From: Cololabis saira
Lineage: Eukaryota > Chordata > Actinopteri > Beloniformes > Belonidae
NCBI RefSeq assembly: GCF_033807715.1
Contig: NC_084587.1
Span: forward strand, 10,754,863 to 10,818,862
DNA length: 64,000 nt
Reading direction: 5' to 3'
Below, one piece after another: positions 9,228 to 20,744 of the stretch. The position numbers and the translations under genes were made by a program. The notes beneath the pieces were generated by a model. It was not told the DNA's origin and ran no database searches. It was given only the letters and a program-made list of their open reading frames with translations. Within the stretch, counting starts at the first letter, position 1. Each line of letters begins with the position of its first letter.

Positions 9228-11130
9228 TGTAACCCAGGTGGAAAATCCAGTTTACTAAGCTGTAAAATAGTTAACCAGGTTAACTAAAGAAACATTTTAT
9301 TTTTATTAAAATATATTATAAGTTGTTTTATTTTGAGAACATGTACAAAACGATCTACCTCTACAACTAACAAAACCTCATTAGTTGGTTTGATTTATAT
9401 AAAAAGAGGTGTAATTAGAAGCAACACTAGATGGCAGCACACGTTACATGCAATCCCAACGTCTCAGATGTGACGTCATCGCATGCGCTCTCTCTCTTTG
9501 ACGCGACGTTGATGAGGACAGAAGCAGCAGCAGACGCTGAGAAATATAAACTCATGAAAACAGTATTAAACAATATTAAACTAACAAAACGTTACACCAG
9601 CTGTTGTTAGCTGTGTGTTAGTTGAGTCAGGGGGTGAACCCAGCAGCAGTTGGTGAATGAAAACCTTGTTATCCCACTCGGTGAGAAACAGTCAAAAATG
9701 TTACTGTGTTTGCTAAATGCTAATTCATTCTAAATACATGATGATGCTAAAATAGCAACCCTGCCTTACACAGGCCAAACCCCCTTGTGAGTGTGTCCAG
9801 ACGTCGTCGTTGCTAGAGCATTGGATGTGATTCGGTGAGATGTTTTGTCATTGAAATGTTGCTGATGTAAATTACTAGTGTTGAGGGGAGTTGTGATGTA
9901 ATGTTATTGAAATAAGTGAACCAAAAACGGGATTTATCCCCACTTTTGATTTGTAGGATTTTACTTTCAGATGGAAAGTGTCTTATTTCATTTGTTTTGG
10001 TGCTAATGCATTTAAAGGTGCATTCCACCATTTTTTTGGTCTTAAAGGGGCAACTAAGATGTAAAATGAGTGTTAAAAGTGCCTTTAAGGGGCTGTATGT
10101 TAAAAAGAAAAGCACTATATGTGTTCTATTTTGCACTAATGTGTCATTTTAAGTTAATATTTTGCACTAATGTGTCATTTTAAGTTAATATTTTGCACTA
10201 ATGTGTCATTTTGAGTTCATACATGATAAAAAGGTATTTTGATATTTTTCTACGTTGAAAAGCTGGTTAAACTGAAGGAGTTTAATTCATTTATTTTGTA
10301 CCCAACCAGTTATTGGTTAAAAACATATGCCAGCATATGTGAATATATTAATTCTAAAATTCATTCATTTGGATTAAGAGTTAAAACTAATTTAGAATAT
10401 TTGGATTCTGCAATACTCTGTTGATATGGATAATTTAAAAGGTTGTACAACAAGAAAAGAATTGAATACAGATACAGAAGGTATTTTAATTCATGAAAGG
10501 AATTAGATCATAGACTAAAAGACCTGTTCCAAACTACAGGTCAGGTTTTTGGATAAGGTTGAAGATCCGGACAAGATGGCGAGCCACCACCCAGGACCAA
10601 GACCTGCTTGAGAGCTACAGACGGACTGTCTGTGTATGGTATGAATGTCAGTCACCCGACTGGTGCTGACTAGAACGCGTGATTACGAGTGCACTCCAAC
10701 GAACACAAATTGATGATCCTCCTGTACACGGAGCACAGGAGAGGGACCAGACCGCCGTCTGGTTCTGACCGGTCCAAGTGACCAATAACGAACAGTGACT
10801 TGACTGACTTTTTGAATGAGCAGAGCTCGGAACAGTGATAAGAATCACACAAAGACATTTTTCTTTTCTTTTATTATTTTTGGGGGTTATTTTCATGCCG
10901 GCTAATGTACCTATGTCAATTTAATACATGTGCACTGTTTCATATTGCAATTGCTTTAAAAAAAAAACTAAACGAGTGCCCGTTGGTTACTCAACTAAAG
11001 CTACTTGTGTCGTCTGATGTGATTGTGTGGTCATTTACAGTTCTACTAGTCCCATAGTAACAGCCCAAACGAACCTAGAAATCTGAAGCGCCCACCGTCG
11101 TACACACTGGTCCGTGGTGAGAGGGCTACA
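9228..11130 (+). repeat. 3' LTR (1,903 bp)
   Basis: It has the same length and termini as the 5' LTR, with about five base differences. It carries the same TATA (9398), CTCF-like (9424-9437) and CRE (9471-9478) motifs, so it could act as a promoter reading outward to the right. Confidence 0.95.
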
Positions 11131-11261
11131 TTTATATGATCATTTTTGTTATCTCCTTTTTAGTCTTTTCTTTCTTTGTGAACTGGCAACTGTTTGGTGT
11201 TTTGTGTGTGTTTTGTTCTCTTTGAAAAAAAAAAAAAGATAATGTTGAAAAAAAAAAAAAA
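11131..11261 (+). mobile_element. L1/Tx1-like LINE, 3' UTR end and poly(A) (right piece)
   Basis: This continues the LINE interrupted at 721. It is T-rich UTR followed by two A runs separated by GATAATGTTG. The last run ends at 11261. Confidence 0.75.
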
Positions 11262-11690
11262 GTTAGACAGCTACAGGAAGAAAGCACTAAAGAGATAAAT
11301 GAATACCAGAGAGCTTAACGTTTGTCTGCTAACAGATAATTAAGAAAAGTTAATTAATTAATTTCCTTTTGGGGATAAAAAAAGAATTCTTTAAACCTGA
11401 AAAAAACTAAAAAAAAACATTTGAGAGAAGCTGGATGTAAAACAGACCTGATCAGCTGGACATCGCTATCAATCAACGATCGACTCAGTCATTGTCCCGG
11501 AATCCTGCAGCAGTTCAGATGACATAAAATATCAGGTGAGTTAATATGTTTAATATTTCTGATATTGTTTTATTCCCTGTGATGCTTGAACTTAACATTT
11601 CTTGTTGTTTTACCTGGAAAGTAAAGCAGAACCTCTCTCTTCTGAGACCAAGAGACCAGAGTCGTCACTAAGACCAAGAGACTGGACCAT
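11262..11690. other. Unassigned AT-rich sequence
   Basis: No ORF or recognised repeat. CATAAAATATCAG followed by GTGAGT at about 11535 looks like a splice donor, but I found no partner exon. Confidence 0.3.
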
Positions 11691-11696
11691 ATAAGT

Positions 11697-11880
11697 CCAG
11701 TTCTTACATAGTTACACTGGCTACCTGTCTGTCACAGAATAGATGTTAAAATCCTGCTGTTGGTTTATAAATCTCTGAATGATCTTGGACCAAAATACAT
11801 CTCTGATCTCCTGGTCCATGATGAACCAACCAGAACCCTCAGGTCTTCAGGGCCACGCCTACTTTCTGTACCCAGACTTA
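11697..11880 (+). mobile_element. LINE RT 3' fragment (L2/CR1/Rex1-like)
   Basis: Translation gives the hallmark string WLPVCHRIDVKILLLVYKSL, then LGPKYISDLL and RTLRSSGPRLLSVP, the C-terminal segment of L2/CR1/Rex1-type reverse transcriptases. It is truncated at both ends. Confidence 0.75.
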
Positions 11881-12324
11881 AAGGGGACCTATTATGGCAT
11901 TTAATGTATATTTTAAACAGGCCTTGAATGTCTTAAAAACAATCTAAATGTTTTTTCTACATAAATCAGAAATTCAGCCTTTGGGCCATGTCTCTAGTTT
12001 TACCGCTTCTAACCTCTTTTCTGTGCTGAGGGGAGGGGGGGCTATGATAATGAGGCTCTGCGCTGATTGGCTGCTTGAATGACGTTTAGCAGGGGAGGGA
12101 ACAAAACCTCGCTCCGGCCAGAGCAGCCGGCTGCGTACACAAAGCGTGTCCCATGCGAGAAGCTTCTTGACAAAATAAATTCCATTGCTTTATTTCTTTT
12201 GTATTGGACTGTCCTAACTGACCGCGAGTTTAACGGTTTCAGTGTGGACAGAGCGCGTCCGATGTCACGCAGCTCGACGCGATAGTCGGACGCTCTCATG
12301 CAGTTACACGGTGGAAACGGATCT
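11881..12324. mobile_element. Interspersed DNA-element fragment starting AAGGGGACCTATTATG
   Basis: The left end AAGGGGACCTATTATGGC is a common terminus of non-autonomous DNA elements in fish. I see no matching right terminus, so this is one end only. The superfamily is not assigned. Confidence 0.45.
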
Positions 12325-12418
12325 TAAAGCCTGATTTACGGTTCTGTGTTAAATCGACGCGTATCCTACGCCGTAGGCTCTGCGTTGGTGTAACGCAGAA
12401 CCATAAATCAGCCTTTAG
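12325..12418. mobile_element. GC-rich palindromic MITE, copy 1
   Basis: Inverted termini are CCTGATTTACGGTTCTG and CAGAACCATAAATCAG, with a GC-rich core containing TACGCCGTAGG. Related copies lie at about 32345-32463, 32751-32790 (half) and 43728-43853. Confidence 0.7.
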
Positions 12419-13213
12419 TCACCTCGTCTTCACACAGGAAGATTTAATTGAATTCTAAACAGTTACACCACAGTTATTTACTCAGATTCCTCATCATTTC
12501 ATATGTTACAAGAAATCAAAACACTGAATTTTCACAAATGGCAACTTTATTGTTAAAAAAATAACATAAGTTGTATAAATAACATGTATGCACTATTGCT
12601 GGCTCAAGGAAGGGCCGTGCATCTTCTGAAGGTGTCGTTGAACAGCTTCAGGTGCGTTGCTTGGAAGATCTGAAACCATGAACAGAAGAAAAAGGTATTA
12701 CGGTACTAATAGAGCTCTATTAGGGAACACTGGAGCCACCGGGGCCCGGGACTCCTCACCGGTCCGGTCCGGTGTGTGGCCTCTGGTGCTCCGGAGCTAA
12801 GCTAAATACTTAGCCCATGCAAAGATCATACTTGTAGACAAATATAAATAACATAAAAAAAATAACGTCACTTACCGCTGACTCGTGTGCAGTTGCCGGG
12901 TCCGGGCTGTGGGAACTGATCCTTTTATGAGGGTAAATGTCGATGCTAAACCTCATTTTTACTGTCCCCTCGTTGTTCAAACAGCCACCGCTTCTAAACA
13001 ATGGCGGAGCTCCAGCCTAACAGTCTTTCTTCATTCTCCAGTGGATCTGCTGCTCACTGCCAACCACCCGAAGACCCACACTCTGTTTTTCCAGAGACTA
13101 AGTCACCTGAACCTGCGTTTTCTGCCCTCAACGTCCATTTTGACCAATATGAATACATTTTTATTCTTACAATATCCTGAGCGTCCGTCTCTCTGTGGGT
13201 CCAGTTTGCTGAC
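12419..13213. other. Unrecognised locus with exon-like pieces on both strands
   Basis: Minus strand: an exon ending near 12876 with donor GTAAGT (12870-12875), and a second exon starting at 12669 after TGGTTTCAG with an AATAAA signal at 12546-12551. Plus strand: ATGGCGGAG at 13001 opens a 59-codon frame to TGA at 13178-13180. I recognise no protein. It could be a small non-coding transcript pair or the remains of a gene. Confidence 0.3.
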
Positions 13214-14621
13214 CTGGGGTCCGTTTCACAAAGCAGGTTTAGTGAAAACTCTGAGTCTGTTAACCCTGAAATGAGGGAAACTCTGAGTTTTCCGTTTCAC
13301 AAAGGGAGGTAACTCAAACCAGAGAAAGAGAGGTAACTCTAGCCCGTTTCACAAAGAGAGGTAACTTAAGCTCTCGGTCAGTTACCGTAGTAACGTAGTA
13401 ATCTCTGAACCTAACCTGGTCGGGACCAGGTTTATATCAATGAACCTGGAGTTTCTCTGCGTCTCCGCCTCTTTCAGAGCCGCACGCACATTTGATTTCC
13501 TCATTCATTCAGTCAGCAGGCGAGTTTTGGCGAAGTTCTGCCGTCTGTCATTAAAAACAGAGTCAGTATATATATTAGAAGTCCATTGTCACGAACACGG
13601 CATGTCCTTTTGATGAAGACACAATTGATGAAGGTGCAGAATTAATGCGCAGAGAATTAAATATTCGTCGGGAGATGGTTATCAGACATACATGTACATT
13701 ATACATAGTCTCATTACAGGCAAAGCAATATATGTTAATCCTTTATTTGTTATAATTTTGATGATTGAATTGTTTAATGATTTCATAATATATTCTAATT
13801 TTTTGAGATTTTTTATTTGGGGTTTTCATAAACTGTGAACCATAATCATCAAAATTATAACAAATAAAGGCTTGAAATATCTCACTTTGCATGTAGTGGG
13901 AAATTTGTTTCAACTTAAGTTGAATTAACTACGAATGAAGTTTTGCAATATATTCACATTTTCCGACCTCCATCTGTATATTATTACATAAATAAATAAG
14001 AGCATAATATGTGTCTGTATTGGTTCAATACGGAATGCAACTTTTAATTCCCAATTACGGAACAATTCCGTATTTCAAGGGACAGGTGGCAAGCCTACAT
14101 AAACTTGTCCAAGCCATAAAAGGAGCCCCACAGGATTGCAGGTGAATGATGTAGAGATCTGTTACAGTAAATTAATTTTATATTATATTCTGTGCTGCGG
14201 TGTTACTCTTTTTTCGAAAAACATGTTCAAATTCGCCGTATGCGCGCATTAAAACCTCTAATTCCATTCGGGTGAACACGGCGTGAAGTATGTGGATCTG
14301 TGGATCTTCAGATGCAAACTAATGTTTCCTCAAAGGGATTTTGTAAATTGAAATGTTAAATAAAGTTTAAAAAAAGAAAAAGAAAAAGTAAGTGGATCTT
14401 TTGTTGTCGCCGGTTGCCATGGTGGATTGTCGAATCGGGGCTCAATTGATGCTGGCTTTTTATAGTTGTGGCGCACGCGCTTAACTCCAGGTGAAACTAC
14501 TTAGAGTTGAGTAAATTAACACAAATCCGCTGTTCTGGAACCGAAAACTCAGAGTAGATCAACTAAGAGTTCAGGATTAGACTCAGAGTTTGTTGAAGCT
14601 GCTTTGTGAAATGGACCCCAG
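13214..14621. mobile_element. Non-autonomous DNA transposon with CTGGGGTCC termini
   Basis: The left end CTGGGGTCCGTTTCACAAAG and right end CTTTGTGAAATGGACCCCAG form imperfect inverted termini of about 24 bp. Subterminal copies of CCGTTTCACAAAG recur at about 13290 and 13346. No transposase frame is seen. A secondary palindrome occupies about 13735-13880. PIF/Harbinger or ISL2EU-like is possible but not proven. Confidence 0.7.
13735..13880. repeat. Internal inverted repeat inside the CTGGGGTCC element
   Basis: Arms around CCTTTATTTGTTATAATTTT and AAAATTATAACAAATAAAGG face each other. They resemble the core of the Tc1-like MITEs at 31962 and 44322, so they may come from a nested, decayed copy. 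Confidence 0.5.
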
Positions 14622-15322
14622 ACGTGCGTCTGCATTCTGGAGGAGGTCCAGGGTCCTGATGGCCAGTCAGGATTTCAGCATGTCATGGCAGGTGGGCAGA
14701 TGGAAGATGGTGGAAGCCAGGAGTCTCCAGGGGCTCGGAGAGAGAAGGGTAGACAGACTCATCGCGTCAACAGAGAGTCGTCTACCCATTGATGACTGTA
14801 TGTGACTAGAGATTTGTTTAATTTCACTGTGATCACATGATTGTAACATGCTCATCCTGCCATTATTGTCTGATCACTGATAAATACTTGATTGAGACAT
14901 CACTGTTTTCTGCTCGTTTCCAGTCTAAACTGTATGATGGCAGCCAAAATGATCGTAAGTTGTGTGGGCTCAGTGAGCGAAGGTAAGATGGCGACGAGCG
15001 GCGAGTCGTCTACCCGTCCAGACACCAGAACAGACGGTCCAAGGGTTCAAGGCAGCAAAGGGGGAAGAACACTTCCTGTCCTAGGAAAGAAAGTCTCCAG
15101 CAGTGAGTTTCATTTCAAACAGATCTGGTCCTCCTTTTGCCCGCTGCGGTATTTTAACAGCGTCTCACCTCCACTGTCTTCCAGCTGCCTACTCCGACTC
15201 AACTCCTGCAGACGGGCCAGATGCAGCCGCCTGGTGGAGGCCGTTTGCAGCAGCTCTGCCGTCTCCATCCTGCCGCCACATGCGTGGGAGGATCATGAAG
15301 ACCCGCTCGTCCCTCATCATCC

Positions 15323-15325
<3 letters not shown>
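14622..15325 (+). other. Exon-like intergenic segment, unidentified
   Basis: Splice-like borders occur: CCAGCA|GTGAGT near 15101 and CTGTCTTCCAG before CTGCCTACTCCG at about 15184, with GC-rich open sequence on each side. It may belong to the same unrecognised locus as 12419-13213, split by the intervening DNA transposon. No known protein matched. Confidence 0.25.

Positions 15326-15397
<72 letters not shown>
15326..15397. repeat. (TA)n microsatellite
   Basis: About 35 TA units. Confidence 0.95.
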
Positions 15398-15399
<2 letters not shown>

Positions 15400-15625
15400 A
15401 TGTTGATATTGATGTTTTTTTGTGTTTACTATTTTTTCTCTTATACATTACTCATTTTTCTACATTTTATATTGCTCTTTTTTATTATTTAGCTATTTAT
15501 TGGTTATTTCTATTTTAATTTTTTGTATAAACCGTTGAGCGTGTGTGTGTTTGGCTGCTGCACGATTGAATTTCTCCTCTGGGAGATCAATAAAGTCTTC
15601 TATTCTATTCTATTCTATTCTATGT
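15398..15625 (+). mobile_element. LINE 3' tail with TTCTA microsatellite
   Basis: The string GAATTTCTCCTCTGGGAGAT then AATAAAGT and (TTCTA)n is the usual 3' end of L2/Rex1-type fish LINEs. Only the 3' UTR remains. Confidence 0.6.
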
Positions 15626-16270
15626 TTAAAGCATCACAGCTCATTGAATCAGGACCCCTGTAATATGACATGTATTGAATCAAAATATTGCTGCCAATAC
15701 ACAGCACATACAGTATGACACTATTTAGTTCCCACCCTCAGTGCAAGGGGAACATCTCTGAGTTTTCTCTGACTTTCTTGACCAAATCCCATATCCAGCA
15801 AATAAAGTAATAATTAATGTTTTGCTTAAAGGTATAGTTGGTCACACACTCCTCAGCAGAAATGTTTCTACAAAAAGGCAAGATATAAATCTACACTTTT
15901 TACACAGAATGGAGAAAACACAATAGGTTTCGAAATATCTAGCTCCCATTGGTCGTTTATATCCTTGAAAGAAAATAGAGGTTATAGTAGGCTACGTGAA
16001 AAGGAGTTATTTGTATCTGCACTCGATTGCTGTTCCTCCGGAAGACCCGGATGTCTGGCACAGTAAAATTGAAATTGAATTGCAAGAACTGAATTTGAAT
16101 TGTGAGAACTGAATGTAGATTCACTTTTTCAATGCAATGATTCAAATAAAAAAATACAAATTCAAATTATGTGATTCAGATTCAGTTTTTTATGCAATTA
16201 TTCAAGTTGAGCAATTCAAATTCAAATATAAATTATTCAAATTCAGTTTCTAGTCGCACATATTTCTGCC
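15626..16270. other. Intergenic; AATTCAAATTC-rich repeat
   Basis: No gene is seen. Positions 16065-16250 consist of reiterated ATTCAAATT-type words, probably part of an old dispersed repeat. Confidence 0.4.
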
Positions 16271-16530
16271 CATAAATACCATATGTGCAATATCTGTCTG
16301 TCTACCTCTCACACATTTTACCTGCTTTTGTTTTTTGCACTGTTCTCTTTCTCTCGCACTACTTCTACTTCCATTGCAATGTACTGTAAATATTGTTTAT
16401 ATCTCGTAATTATATATATTTTCTACTTTTTTACTTTTACTTACCCCTCCCCTGCATGTGTGTTAAGTGTACTGCTGCTAAGTGAGTTTCCCCATTGAGG
16501 GAAGAAATATATTGTTTATCTTATCTTATT
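16271..16530 (+). mobile_element. LINE 3' tail with TTATC microsatellite
   Basis: TTTTGCACTG, GTTTCCCCATTGAGG and TTATCTTATCTTATT form a decayed LINE 3' end similar to 23290-23508. Confidence 0.5.
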
Positions 16531-17149
16531 TTATTGTTTTTGTTATTGTTCGTTAGTAACAAGAAGTTTCCTCTTCTCTGCAGACTTTTGCTTTATGCTG
16601 ATAAACAGGAAACTTCTTGTGCAGCACGTTTTAATCACTTAACTCACCATTGTTTTATCAGTGTGTCACAGGCGTAAGCAAATTATCATACGTTCTGTTA
16701 ATAGCGAGCATGATAACTTACTACTTATTTACAATAATTCCAACAAGTGCACTAACAAAAGTGCAAACAGAAAGTCTGTAGAAAACTTTTAAACATATTT
16801 GTGCCACAAATGCCATGAATATAATAACTTTATAAATAACTTATGAACTCAACAGTTCAATGCCATTTTCCATTGGCATTTTATGACTATTTTTTGACTC
16901 TTGCAGTAATACGGGACAAAGTGCGTCCCTTTTCAGCTCAATATGCGTACTTTAGTTTATAAATATGGGACGATTCCGTTTTTCAAGGGACGTTGACAAC
17001 CCTAGTCATGACTGATTTGAGTTTGAGCTACCTCTCTGTGTTAACAAATTGTATTAACAAATCAGAATCAAAATAAACTCGTTCAGAAAATATTTTTTTT
17101 CCATTTATAGCTGTATCTTTTGGCTAGCCATTAACTAAGCCATTCTCAC
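16531..17149. other. Intergenic; GGGACRATTCCGTWTTTCAAGG repeat
   Basis: Segment 16905-17005 (ATTCCGTTTTTCAAGGGACG) is related to 14020-14095, so it is a dispersed repeat. The rest is AT-rich with no ORF of note. Confidence 0.4.
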
Positions 17150-17574
17150 AAAGCAGCACAATGTAACTTTCAGCTTTTGTTGAGTTTGGCGGCTCCTTTG
17201 GACAAAAGCGGTAGTGCTTTACCAGAAAGAACACTACGTTTCCCATGAGCACCAGCGCGTACTGCCGGAAAACTCCCGTCCCCGTCGCGTGCATTTGATA
17301 ATGCGCTCTGGTTTTGTTCTACGGCACCTTTTTCCTGTCACGCTTTTTAGAGGGACTTCGTCATAAATTAGTAGTCCAACATACTTACTTACTTACTGTA
17401 GTCTTTTAGTGTGGAAGGGTTCCTACCATGCTCCTCAAAGTTACATAGTGCCAGTGGAGGCGATACAGACCCCTCAGACCATGACAGAGGTTCATTAAAC
17501 CTGTTGGAAGTTGATGTACCATCACAATGACTCTGGAAATATATTAAGGTGGAAAAGTTACATAGTGCTGCTTT
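17150..17574. mobile_element. MITE with AAAGCAGCAC termini
   Basis: The left end AAAGCAGCACAATGTAACTT and right end AAGTTACATAGTGCTGCTTT are inverted repeats with one mismatch over 20 bp. The element is about 425 bp and has no coding capacity. Confidence 0.75.
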
Positions 17575-19100
17575 AAACAGCTGTATTAATTGGACTACTT
17601 TGGAACAAGTTGAACTGTATTATTGAAGTGCTTTGACATGACATTTCTCACAATTTGGCATTATATAAATAAACCTAAATTGAATTAAGGAAAATTCTAA
17701 TAACAATGCTACACTACTATGTTATTCATATATTAATGAATAAATTGCTTTCTAGAAATGATTAAACCATTATATTATTAATTTGGGATAATAATACAAA
17801 AATATTATTAAACCATTATTAAAAACACTTTTCAGAAAACTTACGGGTTTATCCAGTAATCTTTATAGCCTACGATATCATCTGACACAGAGATGGTTTT
17901 CCTGCCTTCAAGACTAAGCTGGTTTTGCATGAACTTGTCAGGCTGTTTTGCTTGGCAGGTCTGATGAAACCACAAGCAGTTTTGAGACACTCAAACAAAA
18001 TCCATGAGTTTGAGTTTGATTTACATACCCGTAGGCGGTGGTAATTTTATTTAATGTTATTTTAAATTTATTTTTGTTGTTTTTATTCACTTAGTTGTTT
18101 TTTTTTATTATTAATGTACGTTATTTGTGAAAGGGGCAGATCAGATAAGATTCTTCTTCTTTCTGCTCCCTTTTCATTCATAAGTTAGGAAGATTTGTAT
18201 TTGTGTTTGTATTAAATTGTTTTGTTTTTTGAATGAAATAAAGAATAAAATGAAAAAAAAAATGAATGAATGAAATCCATGAACTTTTTAAAAAAATGCA
18301 TAAACCTGTCAAAAAAAAGAAGACAGATGTGCATACTGTATGTCTTTGGAACAATATACAATACAGAACATAATGTGCACTTGTTGATAAAAACTGCACG
18401 TCAAACAAATCAGTCTCTAAAATGCTGTGGACACCCTTTGTGCTGCTTTATTCTTTTTTCTCATTCTGTTTCTATAACTGTATTTACCTTTGACTACTTT
18501 AAAGTCAATTTTTGAGTGGTTATTGAATTTCTAGTTTGACTTAACCTGGGTAAAGGTTATTATTTGGTCAACCAATTTGACATGTCATGTTTTTCTGTGT
18601 TTATTTTCCTCACGCGAAGTCCAATGTTCAGGGAAAGACTAATTTTGTCAGTTACAAAACAAATTCAACAGATATTAAGACTGTCATGACGGGTTAGACC
18701 CTGGGCAGGTCGCCAGTCAAGACATACATTCATTTGTGCTATGATAACAATTTGAGGTAACTCTGAAATTATAATGTAAGATTTTTACAGTTACTCAACA
18801 CTAACGCCAGTAAGCTGCCTTCAGGGTCTCACAACAATAACGGAAAAATGGATGCTACTACCTAGGTGATGGTTATAGGTTAGGTTAAGCTTTTATTCAA
18901 ATGCGGATTAATATCTTTGCAAGCTTATTGAACAAAAAACACGTGTTCCTGAAGTCCCGAGTGACCAAAATAAAAATAAAAAAAGATTATGAATTAAAAT
19001 GGGCCAACCCACCGCAGGTAACGCCTACAGACACGCAGTCAAATTGTTCTGAAACAGTTGCACCGTGACTCTTCAGAGGATCAGTCCTGAACGGTTGTTC
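17575..19100 (+). other. Intergenic with LINE 3' tails
   Basis: TTGGCATTATATAAATAAAC at about 17655 and the block 18120-18265 (AAGGGGCAGATCAGATAAG through ATGAAATAAAGAATAAAATG) are 3' ends of two LINE copies. Nothing else is recognised up to the sod3 first exon. Confidence 0.45.
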
Positions 19101-19150
19101 CACAGTAAAAACTCAACGTTTTAATCCCAGGTGCTTTCTTTATAGTAACC

Positions 19151-20574
19151 ATGCGCCCATACGGGTAAGTGCATTTTGCTTATCAAAAATTCTTCAAGTT
19201 TTCATGCACAGTTCTGATAAGAAGTACAGTCTGTAGTCATCTTTTGTTAAGGAAGTGCATAGTTTTGAATTACTTGGTTATGGGTTATATATAGGCTACA
19301 GAAAGGTTTTTGTGATTAACTAGTGTGCCAAATCTCCCCAGTTTGCGTTTTTATCTTACAAAAACTTAATGTTTAGGACATCTTAGATAAGCAGCAAATA
19401 GCAGTCAGCAGATCCTCTATTCCAGCTTTGTGTCCCTGCTTTTTTATTTTTATTTTAATATATACATTTTATGAAAAAAAAAACGTTTTAACCTGCAAAA
19501 ACATGGTTAATGTATTTGATTTGATTTGATTTGATCTTTATTCATCTTGAACAAAACAATAAAAAAAAAACACACCATACATCAACAACAATAATAAAGC
19601 ACAACCAGTTTTGTTCAAGAAGGGACAGGAAGAACCAAATGCTTATCTAGTCCGGCCCCTTCTTGCAATATAAGAATATCCGATATATAAAAGAATAATA
19701 AGCTTAGAGAAAGAATGTAGCTTAGAAAAATGGAGTGAAATCCTGGTAAAATAAGCCCCTCCTCCCTCAGTGATATAATATCCTCCCAGCAGGGCTGCAG
19801 GACAACACAGTACTAACAAAACACTTTTCCAATGTGTTGTTCTTACACTTATGTGAAGTCTTCAAAATGTCTCAGAATTTCTGTTTCAGGATGGTTTATG
19901 CAGCTTGTTTGATACTAATTGTTCTGCTGATTCCTGTATGTTTCAGTGTAGTGAGCGTACTGGAGACAGCTCTGTTGGTTTTGCTGGCAGCCTGTCAACA
20001 ATGTACCTCAACCTTCCTTCCACCAGAGTTCTCACAACACAATGGCACTCTGTATGCAACCTGCTTACTGAAACCCAGCACTGCGCTCCCGGAGGGCCTC
20101 CCCAAACTGTGCGGCGAGGTGCTGTTTAAGCAGGATCAAGCTCAGGGAAAACTCCAAATCCTTCTCCGGTTCCACGGCTTCCCAAAAGACGGTCATCCGG
20201 AGCCCAGAGCCGTGCACATCCACCAGTACGGAGACCTGAGCCAGGGATGTGACTCAACTGGTGGCCACTACAACCCGTTTGGTGTAAACCACCCTGACCA
20301 CCCAGGGGACTTTGGTAACTTCGTGCCTCAGCAAGGAAAAGTCCATGCGTTGATTGACTCTGAGGCAACACTGTTTGGAGGTCTATCGGTGTTTGGTAGA
20401 GCTGTGGTGGTTCACGAAAAGATAGATGACTTGGGGCTCGGTGGCGACACCGGGAGCCTGCTGCACGGGAACGCAGGGCGAAGGCTCGCCTGCTGCACTA
20501 TCGGGATCTCCTCCCCCCGTCTCTGGGATATAAAGTACAAGCAGTACCAGAGGCAGTCAGTATTATTCATATAG
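19151..20574 (+). CDS. sod3: Extracellular Cu/Zn superoxide dismutase (SOD3)
   Basis: It dismutates superoxide to H2O2 and O2 outside the cell. Proposed exons are 19151-19164 (14 nt, donor GTAAGT at 19165) and 19947-20574 (acceptor TATGTTTCAG), giving 213 codons. The join creates a short signal peptide starting MRPYGVV with core ALLVLLAA. An alternative in-frame acceptor lies before 19890, and unspliced upstream ATGs exist at 19834 and 19891. The exon 2 protein has the full active site: the copper ligand pair AVHIHQYGD, GGHYNP and VNHPDHPGDFGN (bridging and zinc histidines plus aspartate), GRAVVVHEK (last copper histidine), the disulfide cysteines in GCDSTGG and ACCTIG, and the arginine in GNAGRRLACC. 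Downstream AATAAA is at 20734-20739. It is convergent with ccdc149, as expected from vertebrate synteny. Exon 1 is inferred; the rest is firm. Confidence 0.88.
19505..19690 (-). mobile_element. LINE 3' tail in the sod3 intron
   Basis: On the minus strand it ends in AATAAAGATCAAATCAAATC, a LINE tail with a short tandem repeat. It lies within intron 1 of the proposed sod3 model. Confidence 0.5.
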
Positions 20575-20733
20575 GAATTCCTGTCAAATTAAATCAATCA
20601 GTTCACATCTTGCAAAACTTTCCATAGTAAATACTTCCTCTTCTGGACATTTAACCTATTTAAAGCTGACATTCCCGTTAGTGTCAGTGCATTCTTTGTT
20701 AAAAATGATGACAAAAAGTTGACATAACATTAA

Positions 20734-20739
20734 AATAAA
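20734..20739 (+). terminator. sod3 poly(A) signal
   Basis: AATAAA lies 160 bases after the stop codon, the first canonical signal downstream. Confidence 0.6.
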
Positions 20740-20744
20740 GACCG

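Larger units (their letters stand above)
722..11130 (+). mobile_element. Complete Ty3/gypsy LTR retrotransposon with PNMA-like gag
   Basis: Two 1,903-bp direct repeats (722-2624 and 9228-11130), each starting TG and ending CA, flank gag, pol and a polypurine tract. The target duplication is TTTA (718-721 and 11131-11134). By eye I count five substitutions and no net indel between the LTRs: 1160, 1161, 1581, 1585, and one near 2368. The insertion is therefore recent. The element sits in the 3' UTR of an L1-like LINE on the same strand. The domain order protease-RT-RNase H-integrase places it in Ty3/gypsy (Metaviridae). One in-frame stop interrupts gag; pol is fully open. Confidence 0.95.

Noticed and set aside
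19834..19946. sod3 start at the upstream ATG 19834
   Set aside because: It gives an odd N-terminus before a strong splice acceptor. The spliced model makes a standard signal peptide.
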